DNA of 64,000 nucleotides from Sphingomonas sp. (GCF_017304615.1 NZ_JAFKLZ010000001.1:1178001-1242000); one strand, 5' to 3'. Numbered from the stretch's first letter, positions 33,945 through 43,857 are shown. The notes: generated by a model from the sequence alone, not told the origin. Made by a program: numbers and translations.

Positions 33945-36142
33945 TTCCTCGGCTTGCCCTTGGTGGGCGTTGCCGGGCCGCTCATCGTCGGCACCGCGAT
34001 CCGGGGGTCTTCGATATTGCCGGGAATGGGGGCCGAAGGAATCGGCGGGGTCGCGCCCATGTAATCGCGCACCAACTGGTCGATCGACGGCTCCTCGTCG
34101 GGGCGCTGCCCGGCCTGTTGCAGCCGCAGATAGCCGTAACGCTGTTCGGTGACTCGCCGCGTATCCGCCGCCGTCTTGAGGATGGTCGGTCGGATGAAGA
34201 TCATCAGGTTGGTCTTGGTCCGCGACCGGGCTTTCGACTTGAACAGATTGCCCACCACCGGAATGTCGCCGAGCAGCGGAATCTTCTCGATCGTGCGCCG
34301 CTCGTCGTCGCTCAACAGCCCGCCAATCACCGCGATCTGGCCGTCATCGACGGTCAGCACGGTCTCGACCTCGCGCTTGTTGAGGATCAAGTCCGAATTG
34401 TCGCTGCTGACCGGCCCAGCAATCGAACTGACTTGCTGGCGCAGATAGAGCTTGATCGCGCCGCTCGAATTGACCTGCGGCCGCACCTGCAACTGGATGC
34501 CGACATTCTCGCGTTGCGTGGTGCGGAATGCATTGTCGAAATTGCTCGACAGGGCTTGCCCCGTCGTCACCGGCACTTCCTGGCCGACCAGGATACGCGC
34601 CTCGGTATTGTCGATGACGGTCACCGACGGCGCCTGGAGCAGGTTGGAGGTGGTATCGCTCTTCACCGCGTTGATGATCGAGCCGAAAATCGCGTCCTTG
34701 CCGATATTGAACGCACCGCCGCCGAAACCGCCGTTCGCGCCCAGGATCGAACTGATTGCCGACTGCGCCAGGCTGTCGCTGACCGCGTTATTGGTCGTCG
34801 TGACAGTTGTGGTGCCGTTGACGGTCGTGGTCGTCGTCGCCAGCGACCGCGCGCCGATCGCGCCCGCAATTGTGAGAAGGTTGGGCGCGGAATTGCTGAA
34901 GGTGGACGCGAAGCTGGGGATGCCGCTGCCGGGCAGACCGGCGAGCAGAAACTGGACCCCCAGCTTGCTGGCCGTCGTGTCGGACACTTCGGCCACGATC
35001 GCCTCGACCAGCACTTGTTCGCGGCGCGTATCGAGCTTGGCGATGACATCGGCGAGTTGACGCTGCACTTCGCCGGGCGCGGCGATGACGATCGCGTTGG
35101 CTCCGGCGAAACGCGTGATCACAGACGCGCTGCGGCCGCCGATCCCAGTAATCGCGGGCGTGCCACTGGCAGGAGCCGTGGTCGTCGCGACCGGCGCGGC
35201 GGCCGGCGCCGTTGCCGCCGTGGTCGACCCGGTCGTCGAATTGTTGCCGCCAATACTGCTCGCCGCGCTCAGCCCCTGCGTCTCGGGCGGTTGCGTCACC
35301 GGCTGACCGACCAATTGCTGGAGCACGGGCAGTAATTGCGCGGCGTCGACATTCTCCAGGAACACCACGCGGATTTCCTGGCCGCTGCGCGCCTTCTTGT
35401 CGAGGTCCTGCGCCATCGCCGCCAGCCGCGCGACCGTGTTCGCGTCGCCGCGGATCGCGACGGCGTTGGAGCTTTCGATCGGCACGACGCTGGCGCTCGA
35501 CGCGCCTGTTCCAGCGCCGCCCGCCGCGCCACTGATCAACGCACTCAGCGCGGTCGCGATCTCCTTTGCGTTGGCGTTCTGCAGCGCGATGATCCGCGTC
35601 GCCGCAGCGTCGGTGTCGAGGCGTCGCAATACTTCGCGCACGCGGCGGACATTGTCGGCGAAATCGACGACCACCACCGCGTTGCTGCCGCGATTGGCCG
35701 TCACCGATCCTTGCGGACTCACCAGGCTGCGCACGCTGTCGATTGCCTGGGTCGCGTCGATCGAGCGGAGCCGCACGATTTCCGTGACGAACTGGTTGCG
35801 GTTAGCGCCTGCGGATCCGACCCGGCCGGGCTGGGTCGCGGCACCGTCGAGCGGCTGGATACGGAACGCGCCGTTTGTGGTCGGCACCGCGACGAAGCCG
35901 TTTGCGCGCAAAGTCGACAGGAACAGCTCGAAATATTCCGACCGGCTCAGCGCACGCTCGCTGACCACCGTCACCTTGCCTTGCACGCGGCTGTCGATGA
36001 TGAACACGCGGCCGGTCACGCGCGCGGCATCGGCGATATAGGCGCGAATGTCGGCGTCGCGCACGTTGACCGTGGTCTGCGCGGCCAACGGCTCGGCGAG
36101 CGTCAGCGCGATCAGCGCGGCGGCGAAGGGAAGTTTCTTCAT
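33941..36142 (-). CDS. gspD: Type II secretion outer-membrane secretin D
   Basis: 733 aa. Signal peptide MKKLPFAAALIALTLAEPLAAQ; N0 domain from VNVRDADIRAYIADAARVTG; N1 to N3 KH-like domains (VSERALSRSEYFELFLSTLR, FVTEIVRLRSIDATQAIDSV, RIIALQNANAKEIATALSAL). A Ser/Thr/Ala-rich insertion (ASSIGGNNSTTGSTTAATAP) lies in N3, then the secretin core with VPVTTGQ, VDDGQIAVIGGLLSDDE and IPLLGDIPVVGNLFKSK. It forms the outer-membrane gate for folded exoproteins. The tail is Pro-rich with no obvious pilotin-binding S domain. Starts 4 bp inside the gspC end. Confidence 0.95.
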   Translation of the reverse strand: MKKLPFAAALIALTLAEPLAAQTTVNVRDADIRAYIADAARVTGRVFIIDSRVQGKVTVVSERALSRSEYFELFLSTLRANGFVAVPTTNGAFRIQPLDGAATQPGRVGSAGANRNQFVTEIVRLRSIDATQAIDSVRSLVSPQGSVTANRGSNAVVVVDFADNVRRVREVLRRLDTDAAATRIIALQNANAKEIATALSALISGAAGGAGTGASSASVVPIESSNAVAIRGDANTVARLAAMAQDLDKKARSGQEIRVVFLENVDAAQLLPVLQQLVGQPVTQPPETQGLSAASSIGGNNSTTGSTTAATAPAAAPVATTTAPASGTPAITGIGGRSASVITRFAGANAIVIAAPGEVQRQLADVIAKLDTRREQVLVEAIVAEVSDTTASKLGVQFLLAGLPGSGIPSFASTFSNSAPNLLTIAGAIGARSLATTTTTVNGTTTVTTTNNAVSDSLAQSAISSILGANGGFGGGAFNIGKDAIFGSIINAVKSDTTSNLLQAPSVTVIDNTEARILVGQEVPVTTGQALSSNFDNAFRTTQRENVGIQLQVRPQVNSSGAIKLYLRQQVSSIAGPVSSDNSDLILNKREVETVLTVDDGQIAVIGGLLSDDERRTIEKIPLLGDIPVVGNLFKSKARSRTKTNLMIFIRPTILKTAADTRRVTEQRYGYLRLQQAGQRPDEEPSIDQLVRDYMGATPPIPSAPIPGNIEDPRIAVPTMSGPATPTKGKPRK

Positions 36143-37023
36143 TGACCTCTTATCGTCGTAGTGAGCGCCAGCGTCTGGCCATTGCGCTCCACGGTAATCG
36201 AAATGCTAGAACCGGCCGTCAGTCCGGAAAAGACGCGATCAAGATCAGCGGGGCCGGTAATTGCCCGTCCTCCGGCGGCGGTGACGACGTCGCCATCCTT
36301 CAAGCCGATGGTGCGGAAGGCGGCGCCATTGCCTTGCGAGCGGACGACGAGGCCGGTGATGCGGCCGCCGTCGATACGCGGGGTGAACCCGATGTCGGAC
36401 TTGAGCTGCGACGCGTTGACGCCCGGCAGCTTGCCGTCTGCCGCCGATCCGACCGGCGGCGGCGGCGGCGCGACAGGGACAGCGCCCTGAGGCACGGCAC
36501 CTGGAGCCGACGCAACCGGCGCCGCCACGGTCGCTGCGGGAGCCGGCCCGCCCGACTGGTCGATGTACAACTCCTCGGCCTTGCCGCCGCGGTCGATCGT
36601 CACATGGTCGAACGCCACCGCCTTCAGACGCACGCCGGGAACGATCTCCTGCCCAAGCCCGATGCTGTTCTGCACGCCGTCGGGCCCGGCGATGATCGCC
36701 GAACTTTGGCCCGTCGCATCGTCGATCCGCGTGCCGAACAACGTGAGTTGCAGCGACGTGACCGCCGTCGTTCCGCCCTGCGCGCCGCTAACGCGGAAGA
36801 ACGGGTCGAACCCGCGCAGGATCGCGGCCGGCGATCCGCCCATTCCCGGCTGCGCCAGTCGCCAGTCGCCCAGCGGGCCGACCGGGGTGACGATCGTCCA
36901 GAACAAGCGCGCGCACTGGATCGCCAGGACGGCAAGCAGTAGCAACTCGCCAATCGAATAGAGATTCAACGCCGGCATCCGGCGGAGCATGGCGCGCAAG
37001 CGGGGGCTGGGACTAAGCCGCAT
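36139..37023 (-). CDS. gspC: Type II secretion protein C with PDZ domain
   Basis: 294 aa. One N-terminal helix (SIGELLLLAVLAIQCARLFW) is followed by the periplasmic homology-region domain (LTLFGTRIDDATGQSSAIIA), a long Pro/Ala linker (VPVAPPPPPVGS) and a C-terminal PDZ domain (FRTIGLKDGDVVTAAGGRAI, GSSISITVERNGQ). It bridges the inner-membrane platform and the secretin, and the PDZ takes part in substrate recruitment. The ATG at 37023 is chosen; an in-frame start at 37074 adds an implausible segment. First gene of the 12-gene operon, divergent from the oxygenase gene. Confidence 0.92.
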   Translation of the reverse strand: MRLSPSPRLRAMLRRMPALNLYSIGELLLLAVLAIQCARLFWTIVTPVGPLGDWRLAQPGMGGSPAAILRGFDPFFRVSGAQGGTTAVTSLQLTLFGTRIDDATGQSSAIIAGPDGVQNSIGLGQEIVPGVRLKAVAFDHVTIDRGGKAEELYIDQSGGPAPAATVAAPVASAPGAVPQGAVPVAPPPPPVGSAADGKLPGVNASQLKSDIGFTPRIDGGRITGLVVRSQGNGAAFRTIGLKDGDVVTAAGGRAITGPADLDRVFSGLTAGSSISITVERNGQTLALTTTIRGQ

Positions 37024-37145
37024 GACGCACCTCGCCGATGCTCGCGACGCGGCGGAAATATGGACGGGGGGCACGTCGCATAAGCATTGTTTAGCGATTC
37101 AGCAGAATCTGGCGACTACCAATTTTGTCTGGCAGTAGAATAACG

Positions 37146-37835
37146 ATGATCGCCCCCACGACCGCCGCCTTAGCAACTGGCTTTGGATCAGGCCATCCGT
37201 CCGAACCCGTCGTCGCACACATCCTGTCGCATCCGGGCGTCCTGCGCACTCCCAGTCCGAAACTTACCCTGTTTCAGAAGCGCGGGTTCGCCGACCCGGC
37301 GCTGTGTGCGCAACTGGTTGCGCTGATCGATGAGTCACGCCGCCCCTCGACCGTTTCCGACTATAATGGCGATGCCGCCTTCCGGACCAGCGAGACCTGC
37401 GATCTCGATGCGGCCCTGCCCGTCGTGGCCGACATCGAGCGACTGATCATCGATTTCACCGGATTGGACCCGGTGCACGGCGAACCGATCCAGGGCCAGC
37501 GTTACGCGGTCGGCCAGGAATTCAAGGGGCACACCGACTATTTCGAGCCGCAGGGCATCGACTTCCACAAATATTGCTCGATCGCCGGCAACCGGACCTG
37601 GACGGTCATGATCTACCTGAACGAACCCGACGCCGGCGGCGCGACGCGGTTCAAGGCGATCGACAAGACGATCCAGCCAGAGACCGGCAAATTGCTTTGC
37701 TGGAATAACCTGCGCCCCGACGGCTCCCCCAACCCGAGCACAATCCATCAGGGCATGAAGGTCCGCGCCGGCGTGAAATACGTGATAACCAAATGGTTTC
37801 GCGAGCGCCCCTGGGGGTTCGGCGAGGCGCCGTGA
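37146..37835 (+). CDS. 2-oxoglutarate/Fe(II) oxygenase, prolyl 4-hydroxylase-like
   Basis: 229 aa with a double-stranded beta-helix P4H-type domain. Iron ligands are H129 and D131 in KGHTDYFEP and H201 in STIHQGMKV; K211 (GVKYVITKWF) should bind 2-oxoglutarate. The conserved GGATRF turn and NLRPDGSPN segment fit the prolyl hydroxylase family. Substrate unknown: a protein proline, or a small molecule. I use the ATG at 37146; an in-frame TTG at 37125 is possible. It stands between the secretion operon (divergent) and the TonB-dependent receptor 206 bp downstream, an arrangement like hydroxylase genes next to iron receptors elsewhere. Confidence 0.87.
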   Translation: MIAPTTAALATGFGSGHPSEPVVAHILSHPGVLRTPSPKLTLFQKRGFADPALCAQLVALIDESRRPSTVSDYNGDAAFRTSETCDLDAALPVVADIERLIIDFTGLDPVHGEPIQGQRYAVGQEFKGHTDYFEPQGIDFHKYCSIAGNRTWTVMIYLNEPDAGGATRFKAIDKTIQPETGKLLCWNNLRPDGSPNPSTIHQGMKVRAGVKYVITKWFRERPWGFGEAP

Positions 37836-37843
37836 CGCCTGGA

Positions 37844-37861
37844 CCGTCATCGAACCGTCAC
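37844..37861 (+). promoter_or_regulatory. PHO-box-like direct repeat upstream of the TonB-dependent receptor
   Basis: The sequence CCGTCAT-CGAA-CCGTCAC is two 7-bp direct repeats with a 4-bp spacer (11-bp period), matching the PhoB box consensus CTGTCAT-N4-CTGTCAC at all positions but one T in each half. It begins 9 bp after the oxygenase stop and 198 bp before the receptor ATG. The rest of the 206-bp intergenic region shows no other clear motif. Confidence 0.5.
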
Positions 37862-38041
37862 AAGAGTCTCCAAAACTTCATCCAATCGTTACGCCGGAGT
37901 CACGCGACTGACGCCGAAGCGTCGCACGCCGTTCCTAGAGGACCCCAGACGAAGCCGCGAACGACAGTGATTCGCGACTGATCGTCGGCATGTTGATCGA
38001 TCGGCGACGCAACAGCGCGCCGAATTGGGGACCGGAAAATC

Positions 38042-40666
38042 ATGAACCTTTCTTCACGCCTTCGCGCGCAGCTTCTGCTTGGCGGCGCTTTGCTGGCGAT
38101 GACCGCCACGCCCGCCATCGCGCAAACCGCGCCGGCCTCTGCCCCAGCACCGCAGGACCAGCCTGCCCCGCAGGACAATGGCGAAGGTCTGGCCGACATC
38201 GTCGTCACGGCGACCAAGGTAACGACCAACCTCCAGAAGACGCCGATCTCGATAAGCGTGCTCAGCACCGAGGCGCTGACCGACCGCCACGTCCAGAGCC
38301 TCTTCAACCTCGCGGACGGCACCGTACCGTCGCTGCGTATCGCGACGTTCGAAGCGCGCCAGTCGGCGCTGACCATCGGTATCCGGGGTATCGTCCCTTA
38401 CGACCAGAACCAGACGGCGCGCGACGGCGGCGTCAGCGTTTATATCGATGGCGTCGCGCTGGGTAAGACACAGGGCCTGAACGCGGCGTTGTTCGACATC
38501 GAGCGCATCGAGGTGCTGAAGGGTCCGCAGGGCACGCTGTTCGGCCGCAATACCGAAGGCGGTGCGCTGTCGCTGGTGACCAAGGCGCCGACCGGCGAAT
38601 GGGGCGGCAACCTGACCGCCGGCCTCGGCAATTACGGCAGCCGGAACGCCAACATCAACATCAACCTGCCCGAATTCATGGGCTTCTCGTTCAAGTTCGA
38701 CGGCGTCTATCAGCACCAGGACCCGACCGTGAAGAACCCGCTCTCCGGGTCGACCGGCTGGAACTATTACGACCGCAAGGGCGGCCGCGCCGCCGCGCGT
38801 TGGAAGCCCTTCGAAGGCTTCACCGCCGACTTCGCCTATGACTATGCGAAGGACGAGAACACGCCGCAGTACAGCCAGTTGCTGAACTACAATCCGAACA
38901 ACTACCTTGTCGGCACCTACACCAACCCGCAAACCGGCGTTCTCGGCACCTCGCTGTTCGTGCCGGGCACGGGCGCAGCAACCCCGATCGCTTGCGGCGG
39001 CACGATTACCGCGGCGCAGGCCGCGGCTGGCCGTCCCGTCTGCGTTGCGCCGCTGGCGCCACTGGTCAAAGTTCACACCGGCCGCCAAACCGTTGCCGAC
39101 ATCGGTGTTCCGCAGCAGCCCAGCGTCGACATCACGCACGGCTTCTCGGCGAACCTGAAGTACACCGCCGCCCCCTGGCTCGAACTGCGCTCGATCACCG
39201 CCTGGCGCGGGGTATCGACCGACCAGTGGGACAATTCGGGCGGCGCCAACCGCAGCACTTACGCGCCGAACGCGAACTTCAGCCGCTACAGCCTGTCGTT
39301 TCTCCGCCAGCATCAGTTCAGCCAGGAATTCCAGGCGGTCGGCAGCACCGGCGGCTTTCAGTATGTGCTGGGCGCCTATTACTACACGGAGCGCGCCACC
39401 GAATATGCCGCGACCCCGCTGAGCAACCTGTGGAACGCCGATGGATCGGCCTACACCATTCGCAGCGCGATCCCCGGACCGGGCACGATCACGGGCGCGA
39501 ATTCGGGCTATCAGCAGTATGACCCGTCGTGCGCCAACAATCTGGCGGCGGTCGTTCCGCAGTTCGCGAACAGCTGTCAGTTCATCACGCGCGCCAGCGA
39601 AGCGTTCGATCACAACTATTCGATCTTCGGCAACGTGACCTACACGCCGGAAGCCCTGGATTGGCTGCACGTCACCGCCGGCGGCCGCTGGACCAAGGAT
39701 AAGCGGCGCGGTCAGCTCTACGTCGTGAACAACCGCGCCGACCTCAACCCGCTCAGCGCGGTCGTCAACAGCGTTGCGGCGCCGTTCCGCTTCTCGAACA
39801 GCATCAGCCGCTTCGACCCGATGTTCAACATCGCGATCGACGCCAGCGACGATGTCCATCTCTACGCGAAATATGCGACCGGCTTCCGGGCCGGCGGCGC
39901 CAACGACCGTTCGCAGAGCTTCAACGCGTTCGGGCCGGAATCGGTCAAGTCGTATGAAGTCGGCGCGAAGATGGAGTTCTTGAACCGCCGCGTCCGCCTG
40001 AACCTGGCGGGCTTCATCATGGATCGTAGCAATACGCAGTTCGATTTCGACTTGTTCGACACCGCCGCGACCAGCCCGACCAACGGCGCCCATATCGAGC
40101 AAACCCAGAATGCCGGCATGAGCAAAATCCGCGGTATCGAAGCCGATCTGACGATCGCGCCGGTGCGCGGCCTGACCCTGAACGCCTCCTATGCCTACAC
40201 GTACTGGAAGGCGCCTTCGGCGATCAATTCGATCACCGGCGGTCTGCCGCAGCAGCTCTACATCGTCTACACGCCGAAGAACGCGGCGTCGGGTTCGATC
40301 GATTATGAAGTGCCCGTTGCCGGTGGCGACACGAAGGTCCGTTTCCACCTCGATGCGGCCTATGCGAGCAGCCAGTACAGTTTCCAGCTCGAACCGACCA
40401 AGACCGACGCGAGCTTCATCGTGAATGGCCGCATAGCGCTCGCCGACATTGCGGTTGCCAGCAGCAACAAGGTGACGCTGGCGTTCTGGGTGCGCAACCT
40501 GTTCGACCGGACCTACGTCTATCGCCGCTCGGCTGCGAACTCGTCGCCGGTGCTAAATTACAACGGCACGACGCTGGTTTCGACCAACTATGGCGGCATC
40601 CTGGGTGACTACGGCAATCTCAACCCGCCGCGGACCTGGGGTTTCGAACTCAGCGCGAAGTTCTAA
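38042..40666 (+). CDS. TonB-dependent receptor
   Basis: 874 aa outer-membrane receptor. The signal peptide runs to about residue 28 (..MTATPAIAQ), followed by a Pro/Gln-rich stretch and a TonB-box-like EGLADIVVTATK. The plug domain contains LTIGIRGIVPY and IERIEVLKGPQGTLFGRNTE, and a 22-strand barrel ends in the aromatic GFELSAKF. It imports a bulky nutrient using ExbBD-TonB energy. It belongs to the large sphingomonad group seen with many organic substrates; the ligand is not readable from sequence. The upstream PHO-box-like element suggests a phosphorus-related nutrient. A strong terminator follows. Confidence 0.93.
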   Translation: MNLSSRLRAQLLLGGALLAMTATPAIAQTAPASAPAPQDQPAPQDNGEGLADIVVTATKVTTNLQKTPISISVLSTEALTDRHVQSLFNLADGTVPSLRIATFEARQSALTIGIRGIVPYDQNQTARDGGVSVYIDGVALGKTQGLNAALFDIERIEVLKGPQGTLFGRNTEGGALSLVTKAPTGEWGGNLTAGLGNYGSRNANININLPEFMGFSFKFDGVYQHQDPTVKNPLSGSTGWNYYDRKGGRAAARWKPFEGFTADFAYDYAKDENTPQYSQLLNYNPNNYLVGTYTNPQTGVLGTSLFVPGTGAATPIACGGTITAAQAAAGRPVCVAPLAPLVKVHTGRQTVADIGVPQQPSVDITHGFSANLKYTAAPWLELRSITAWRGVSTDQWDNSGGANRSTYAPNANFSRYSLSFLRQHQFSQEFQAVGSTGGFQYVLGAYYYTERATEYAATPLSNLWNADGSAYTIRSAIPGPGTITGANSGYQQYDPSCANNLAAVVPQFANSCQFITRASEAFDHNYSIFGNVTYTPEALDWLHVTAGGRWTKDKRRGQLYVVNNRADLNPLSAVVNSVAAPFRFSNSISRFDPMFNIAIDASDDVHLYAKYATGFRAGGANDRSQSFNAFGPESVKSYEVGAKMEFLNRRVRLNLAGFIMDRSNTQFDFDLFDTAATSPTNGAHIEQTQNAGMSKIRGIEADLTIAPVRGLTLNASYAYTYWKAPSAINSITGGLPQQLYIVYTPKNAASGSIDYEVPVAGGDTKVRFHLDAAYASSQYSFQLEPTKTDASFIVNGRIALADIAVASSNKVTLAFWVRNLFDRTYVYRRSAANSSPVLNYNGTTLVSTNYGGILGDYGNLNPPRTWGFELSAKF

Positions 40667-40690
40667 CCACTCCTCCCCAAGGAAAACTGA

Positions 40691-40717
40691 GGGCGGCTCG
40701 AAAGGGCCGCCCTTTTC
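40691..40717 (+). terminator. Rho-independent terminator after the TonB-dependent receptor
   Basis: A 7-bp GC stem, GGGCGGC paired with GCCGCCC across the loop TCGAAAGG, is followed directly by TTTTCTTT. It lies 24 bp after the receptor stop. The following 180 bp before tRNA-Val hold no gene that I can support. Confidence 0.88.
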
Positions 40718-40897
40718 TTTGTACGGGCAGCACAAGGCGCGGGCGACCGTGCCGGACGGCATAGCCTTTTTGCGCTTGGAATTTTTGGAGGCCGTAGCGC
40801 CGCAGCGAAACCGCTTCGTCGAACGGCGCCGTAGCCCGCCGGCCGCGCTTGATGGCGTGCGAACTAGCCACGCTAGCCCGTTTCACCATCTGCGCGA

Positions 40898-40972
40898 TGG
40901 TGGGCGCGACAGGGATTGAACCTGTGACCCCACCCGTGTGAAGGGTGTGCTCTACCGCTGAGCTACGCGCCC
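40898..40972 (-). tRNA. tRNA-Val (anticodon CAC)
   Basis: 75 nt with encoded CCA. On the minus strand: acceptor GGGCGCG with CGCGCCC, D-arm GCTCAGCGGTAGAGC, anticodon stem CACCC/GGGTG around loop TTCACAC (anticodon CAC), T-arm ACAGGTTCAATCCCTGT. It reads GTG codons. Confidence 0.94.
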
Positions 40973-40987
40973 GCTATCGTCGGGAGA

Positions 40988-41010
40988 GCGCGCCTTAGAG
41001 AGCGGCGCGC
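40988..41010 (-). terminator. Hairpin downstream of hupB, possible terminator
   Basis: Perfect 7-bp stem GCGCGCC/GGCGCGC with a 9-base loop, 15 bp after the hupB stop codon. There is no T-tract, so factor-dependent termination or RNA end protection is as likely as intrinsic termination. Confidence 0.4.
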
Positions 41011-41025
41011 ACGGTGTCCAGTCGA

Positions 41026-41298
41026 TTAGTTGACCGAATCCTTCAGGCCCTTGCCCGCCTTGAACTTGGGCTGGCTCGACGCCTTGATCGTCATCGGTTC
41101 GCCAGTACGCGGATTGCGTCCGGTCGACGCCTTGCGCTTGGAAACCGAAAAGGTACCGAACCCGACCAGGCGAACCTCGTCGCCCTTCTTGAGCGCGCCG
41201 CCGATAACATCGAACACCGCTTCGACCGCTTTCGATGCATCGCCCTTGCTGAGGCCAGCAGTATCGGCAACCGACGCGATCAGCTCTTGCTTGTTCAT
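41026..41298 (-). CDS. hupB: HU-family nucleoid protein
   Basis: 90 aa histone-like DNA-bending protein. MNKQELIASVADTAGLSKGD is a textbook HU start, VGFGTFSVSKRKASTGRNPR contains the beta-arm with the DNA-intercalating proline (RNPRTGEP), and the C-terminus is FKAGKGLKDSVN. It compacts the nucleoid as a dimer. It follows lon on the same strand with 165 bp between, the usual order in proteobacteria, and has its own candidate promoter. Confidence 0.97.
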   Translation of the reverse strand: MNKQELIASVADTAGLSKGDASKAVEAVFDVIGGALKKGDEVRLVGFGTFSVSKRKASTGRNPRTGEPMTIKASSQPKFKAGKGLKDSVN

Positions 41299-41363
41299 GG
41301 GACTCGAAACCCCCGTTTTGAGTTTATGTCGGTAATAAGACTCGCCGCACCGGCGGACGGCGC

Positions 41364-41392
41364 AGTAAGGCGATTGCCCTATCCCGAGTCAA
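41364..41392 (-). promoter_or_regulatory. Candidate housekeeping promoter of hupB
   Basis: On the minus strand, TTGACT (41387-41392) and CTTACT (41364-41369) are separated by 17 bp, in good agreement with alphaproteobacterial sigma-70-type promoters. They end 65 bp upstream of the hupB ATG. The remaining leader is unremarkable. Confidence 0.45.
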
Positions 41393-41398
41393 ACCGAT

Positions 41399-41439
41399 TC
41401 CGCCGCAAATCCAATCCCATTGGGAGAATTTGCGGCGGA
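41399..41439. terminator. Strong lon-hupB intergenic hairpin
   Basis: A 12-bp perfect outer stem TCCGCCGCAAAT/ATTTGCGGCGGA encloses an inner CCAAT/ATTGG stem with a short bulge. It starts 25 bp beyond the lon stop and just upstream of the hupB promoter. It most likely ends or stabilises lon mRNA; there is no clear T-tract on either strand. Confidence 0.55.
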
Positions 41440-41463
41440 TCGTTTCGGCAGCGGTTGCATCCC

Positions 41464-43857
41464 CTAGTGGTGCATTTCCCCCGCGGGTGCGATCGGCGCG
41501 GGCGGTTGCGCCGCCAGTTCATCCGCCTCGGTCCAGTCGATCGCCTCGAGCGGACCGGTCAGCGCCAACCGCAGCACCTCATCGACATGCTCGACCGGCA
41601 CGATCTTCAGGCCGTCGCGGATGTTCTGCGGAATGTCGGCGAGATCCTTCTCGTTCTCCTTGGGGATCAGCACCGTTTCGATACCGCCGCGCAGAGCGGC
41701 GAGCAGCTTTTCCTTCAACCCACCGATCGGGAGAACGCGACCACGCAGCGTCACCTCACCGGTCATCGCTACTTCGCGCCGCACCGGAACCCCGGTCAGC
41801 GTCGAGACGATCGACGTCACCAGGCCCACGCCCGCCGACGGACCGTCCTTCGGCACCGCCCCTTCGGGCAAATGGACGTGAATGTCCTTGCGCGCGAACA
41901 GGCTGGGCTTGATGCCGTACGACGGCGATCGCGCCTTGATGAAGCTCATCGCCGTCTCGGCCGATTCCTTCATCACGTCACCCAGCTTGCCCGTCAGCTT
42001 GATCGCGCCCTTACCCGGCACCGTCACGCTCTCGATCGTCAGCAGCTCGCCGCCGACTTCGGTCCAGGCGAGCCCGGTGACAGCACCGATCTGGTGCTCG
42101 GTCTCCGACAGGCCATGGCGGTATTTCTGCACACCGGCATATTCGTGGAGATTTTCGGGCGTGATCGTTACGCTTTCCGCCTTGCCCTCCAGGATCTGGC
42201 GCAGCGCCTTGCGGATCAGCTTGGCGATCTCGCGTTCGAGCGTGCGGACTCCTGCCTCGCGCGTGTAACGCTGGATCAACGCGCGCAGGCCTTCCTTGGT
42301 CAGCGTGAACTCGCCGTCCTTCAGGCCGTGCGCCTCGATCTGCTTGGCGATCAGATGGCGCTCGGCGATCTCGACCTTCTCGTCCTCGGTGTACCCTTCC
42401 AGTCGGATGATCTCCATCCGGTCGAGCAGCGGCTGCGGCAAGTTGAGCGAGTTCGCGGTCGTGACGAACATCACGTCCGACAGGTCGATGTCGATTTCGA
42501 GATAATGGTCGTTGAACTTGTTGTTCTGTTCGGGGTCGAGCACTTCGAGCAGCGCCGACGCCGGATCACCCCGGAAATCCTGGCCCAGCTTGTCGATCTC
42601 GTCGAGCAGGAACAGCGGATTGCTCGTCCCCGCCTTCTTGAGGTTGGTCACGATCTTGCCCGGCAGCGAACCGATATAGGTCCGCCGGTGGCCACGGATC
42701 TCGGCCTCGTCGCGCACGCCGCCCAGCGACTGGCGGATGAACTCGCGACCCGTCGCCTTGGCGATCGACTTGCCCAGGCTCGTCTTTCCCACACCCGGAG
42801 GACCGACGAGGCACAGGATCGGACCCTTCAGCTTGTTGGTCCGCGCCTGCACCGCGAGATATTCCACGATACGATCCTTGACCTTCTCCAGCGCATAATG
42901 GTCCTCGTCGAGCACCGCTTGCGCCGCGGCAATGTCCTTCTTGAGCTTCGACTTCTTGCCCCATGGCAGCCCGAGCAGCACGTCGAGATAGTTGCGCACG
43001 ACGGTCGCCTCGGCGCTCATCGGCGCCATCGTCTTGAGCTTCTTGAGCTCGGCGGTCGCCTTGGTACGCGCTTCCTTCGACAGCTTGAGCGTCGCGATCT
43101 TCTGAGTCAGCTCGGCGATCTCATCGCCGTCGCCTTCCTCGCCCTCGTTGCCGAGTTCGCGCTGGATCGCCTTCAACTGCTCGTTGAGGTAATATTCACG
43201 CTGGGTCTTCTCCATCTGGCGCTTGACCCGCGACTTGATCTTCTTCTCGACCTGCAGGACGCCGAGCTCGCCTTCCATGAAGGCATAGACCATCTCGAGC
43301 CGCTTCGACTGATCGAGCTCGACCAGCAGCGCCTGCTTGTCCGCGACCTTGATCGCGATGTTGCCCGCGATCGAATCGGCCAAGCGAGACGGTTCCTCGA
43401 TCTCGCTCATCTGCACGGCGGTTTCGGCGGGCAGCTTCTTGTTGAGCTTCGAATAATTTTCGAACTGATCGACCACGGAACGCATCAGCGCGGCAATCTC
43501 GACCCCCTGCGCCGGTTCCTCGTCGATCCGCTCGACATCGGCGGTCAGGTGATCGCCGACGCCGGTCAATTCGCTCAGCGTTGCACGCGCCTTGCCCTCG
43601 ACCAAGACCCGCACCGTGCCGTCGGGCAGCTTCAGCAGCTGCAAGATCGTCGCGATAACACCCATGTCATACAGATCATCGCGGCCGGGGTCGTCCTGGC
43701 CGGGATCGAGCTGCGCGACGAGAAAAATCTCCTTATCGGCCGCCATTGCGGTTTCCAGCGCCGCAACCGACTTGTCGCGGCCGACGAACAGCGGCACGAT
43801 CATGTGCGGAAAAACAACGATGTCGCGCAGCGGCAAAACGGGGAAGGATTGGGTCAT
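41464..43857 (-). CDS. lon: ATP-dependent Lon protease
   Basis: 797 aa LonA. The N-terminal substrate-binding domain starts [20 protein letters not shown]. The AAA domain has Walker [11 protein letters not shown] near residue 360 and Walker [12 protein letters not shown]. The protease domain has catalytic Ser in [11 protein letters not shown] (about residue 685) and Lys in [12 protein letters not shown]. It degrades misfolded and regulatory proteins. The chosen ATG is the family start; a longer frame to 44031 reads into the divergent peptidase gene. A heat-shock-like promoter lies 42 bp upstream. Confidence 0.97.
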   Translation of the reverse strand: MTQSFPVLPLRDIVVFPHMIVPLFVGRDKSVAALETAMAADKEIFLVAQLDPGQDDPGRDDLYDMGVIATILQLLKLPDGTVRVLVEGKARATLSELTGVGDHLTADVERIDEEPAQGVEIAALMRSVVDQFENYSKLNKKLPAETAVQMSEIEEPSRLADSIAGNIAIKVADKQALLVELDQSKRLEMVYAFMEGELGVLQVEKKIKSRVKRQMEKTQREYYLNEQLKAIQRELGNEGEEGDGDEIAELTQKIATLKLSKEARTKATAELKKLKTMAPMSAEATVVRNYLDVLLGLPWGKKSKLKKDIAAAQAVLDEDHYALEKVKDRIVEYLAVQARTNKLKGPILCLVGPPGVGKTSLGKSIAKATGREFIRQSLGGVRDEAEIRGHRRTYIGSLPGKIVTNLKKAGTSNPLFLLDEIDKLGQDFRGDPASALLEVLDPEQNNKFNDHYLEIDIDLSDVMFVTTANSLNLPQPLLDRMEIIRLEGYTEDEKVEIAERHLIAKQIEAHGLKDGEFTLTKEGLRALIQRYTREAGVRTLEREIAKLIRKALRQILEGKAESVTITPENLHEYAGVQKYRHGLSETEHQIGAVTGLAWTEVGGELLTIESVTVPGKGAIKLTGKLGDVMKESAETAMSFIKARSPSYGIKPSLFARKDIHVHLPEGAVPKDGPSAGVGLVTSIVSTLTGVPVRREVAMTGEVTLRGRVLPIGGLKEKLLAALRGGIETVLIPKENEKDLADIPQNIRDGLKIVPVEHVDEVLRLALTGPLEAIDWTEADELAAQPPAPIAPAGEMHH

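Noticed and set aside
38054-40348. A 764-codon open frame on the minus strand opposite the TonB-dependent receptor
   Set aside because: No recognisable domain, Arg/Val/Ala-biased composition, and the other strand encodes a complete receptor with signal peptide, plug and barrel.
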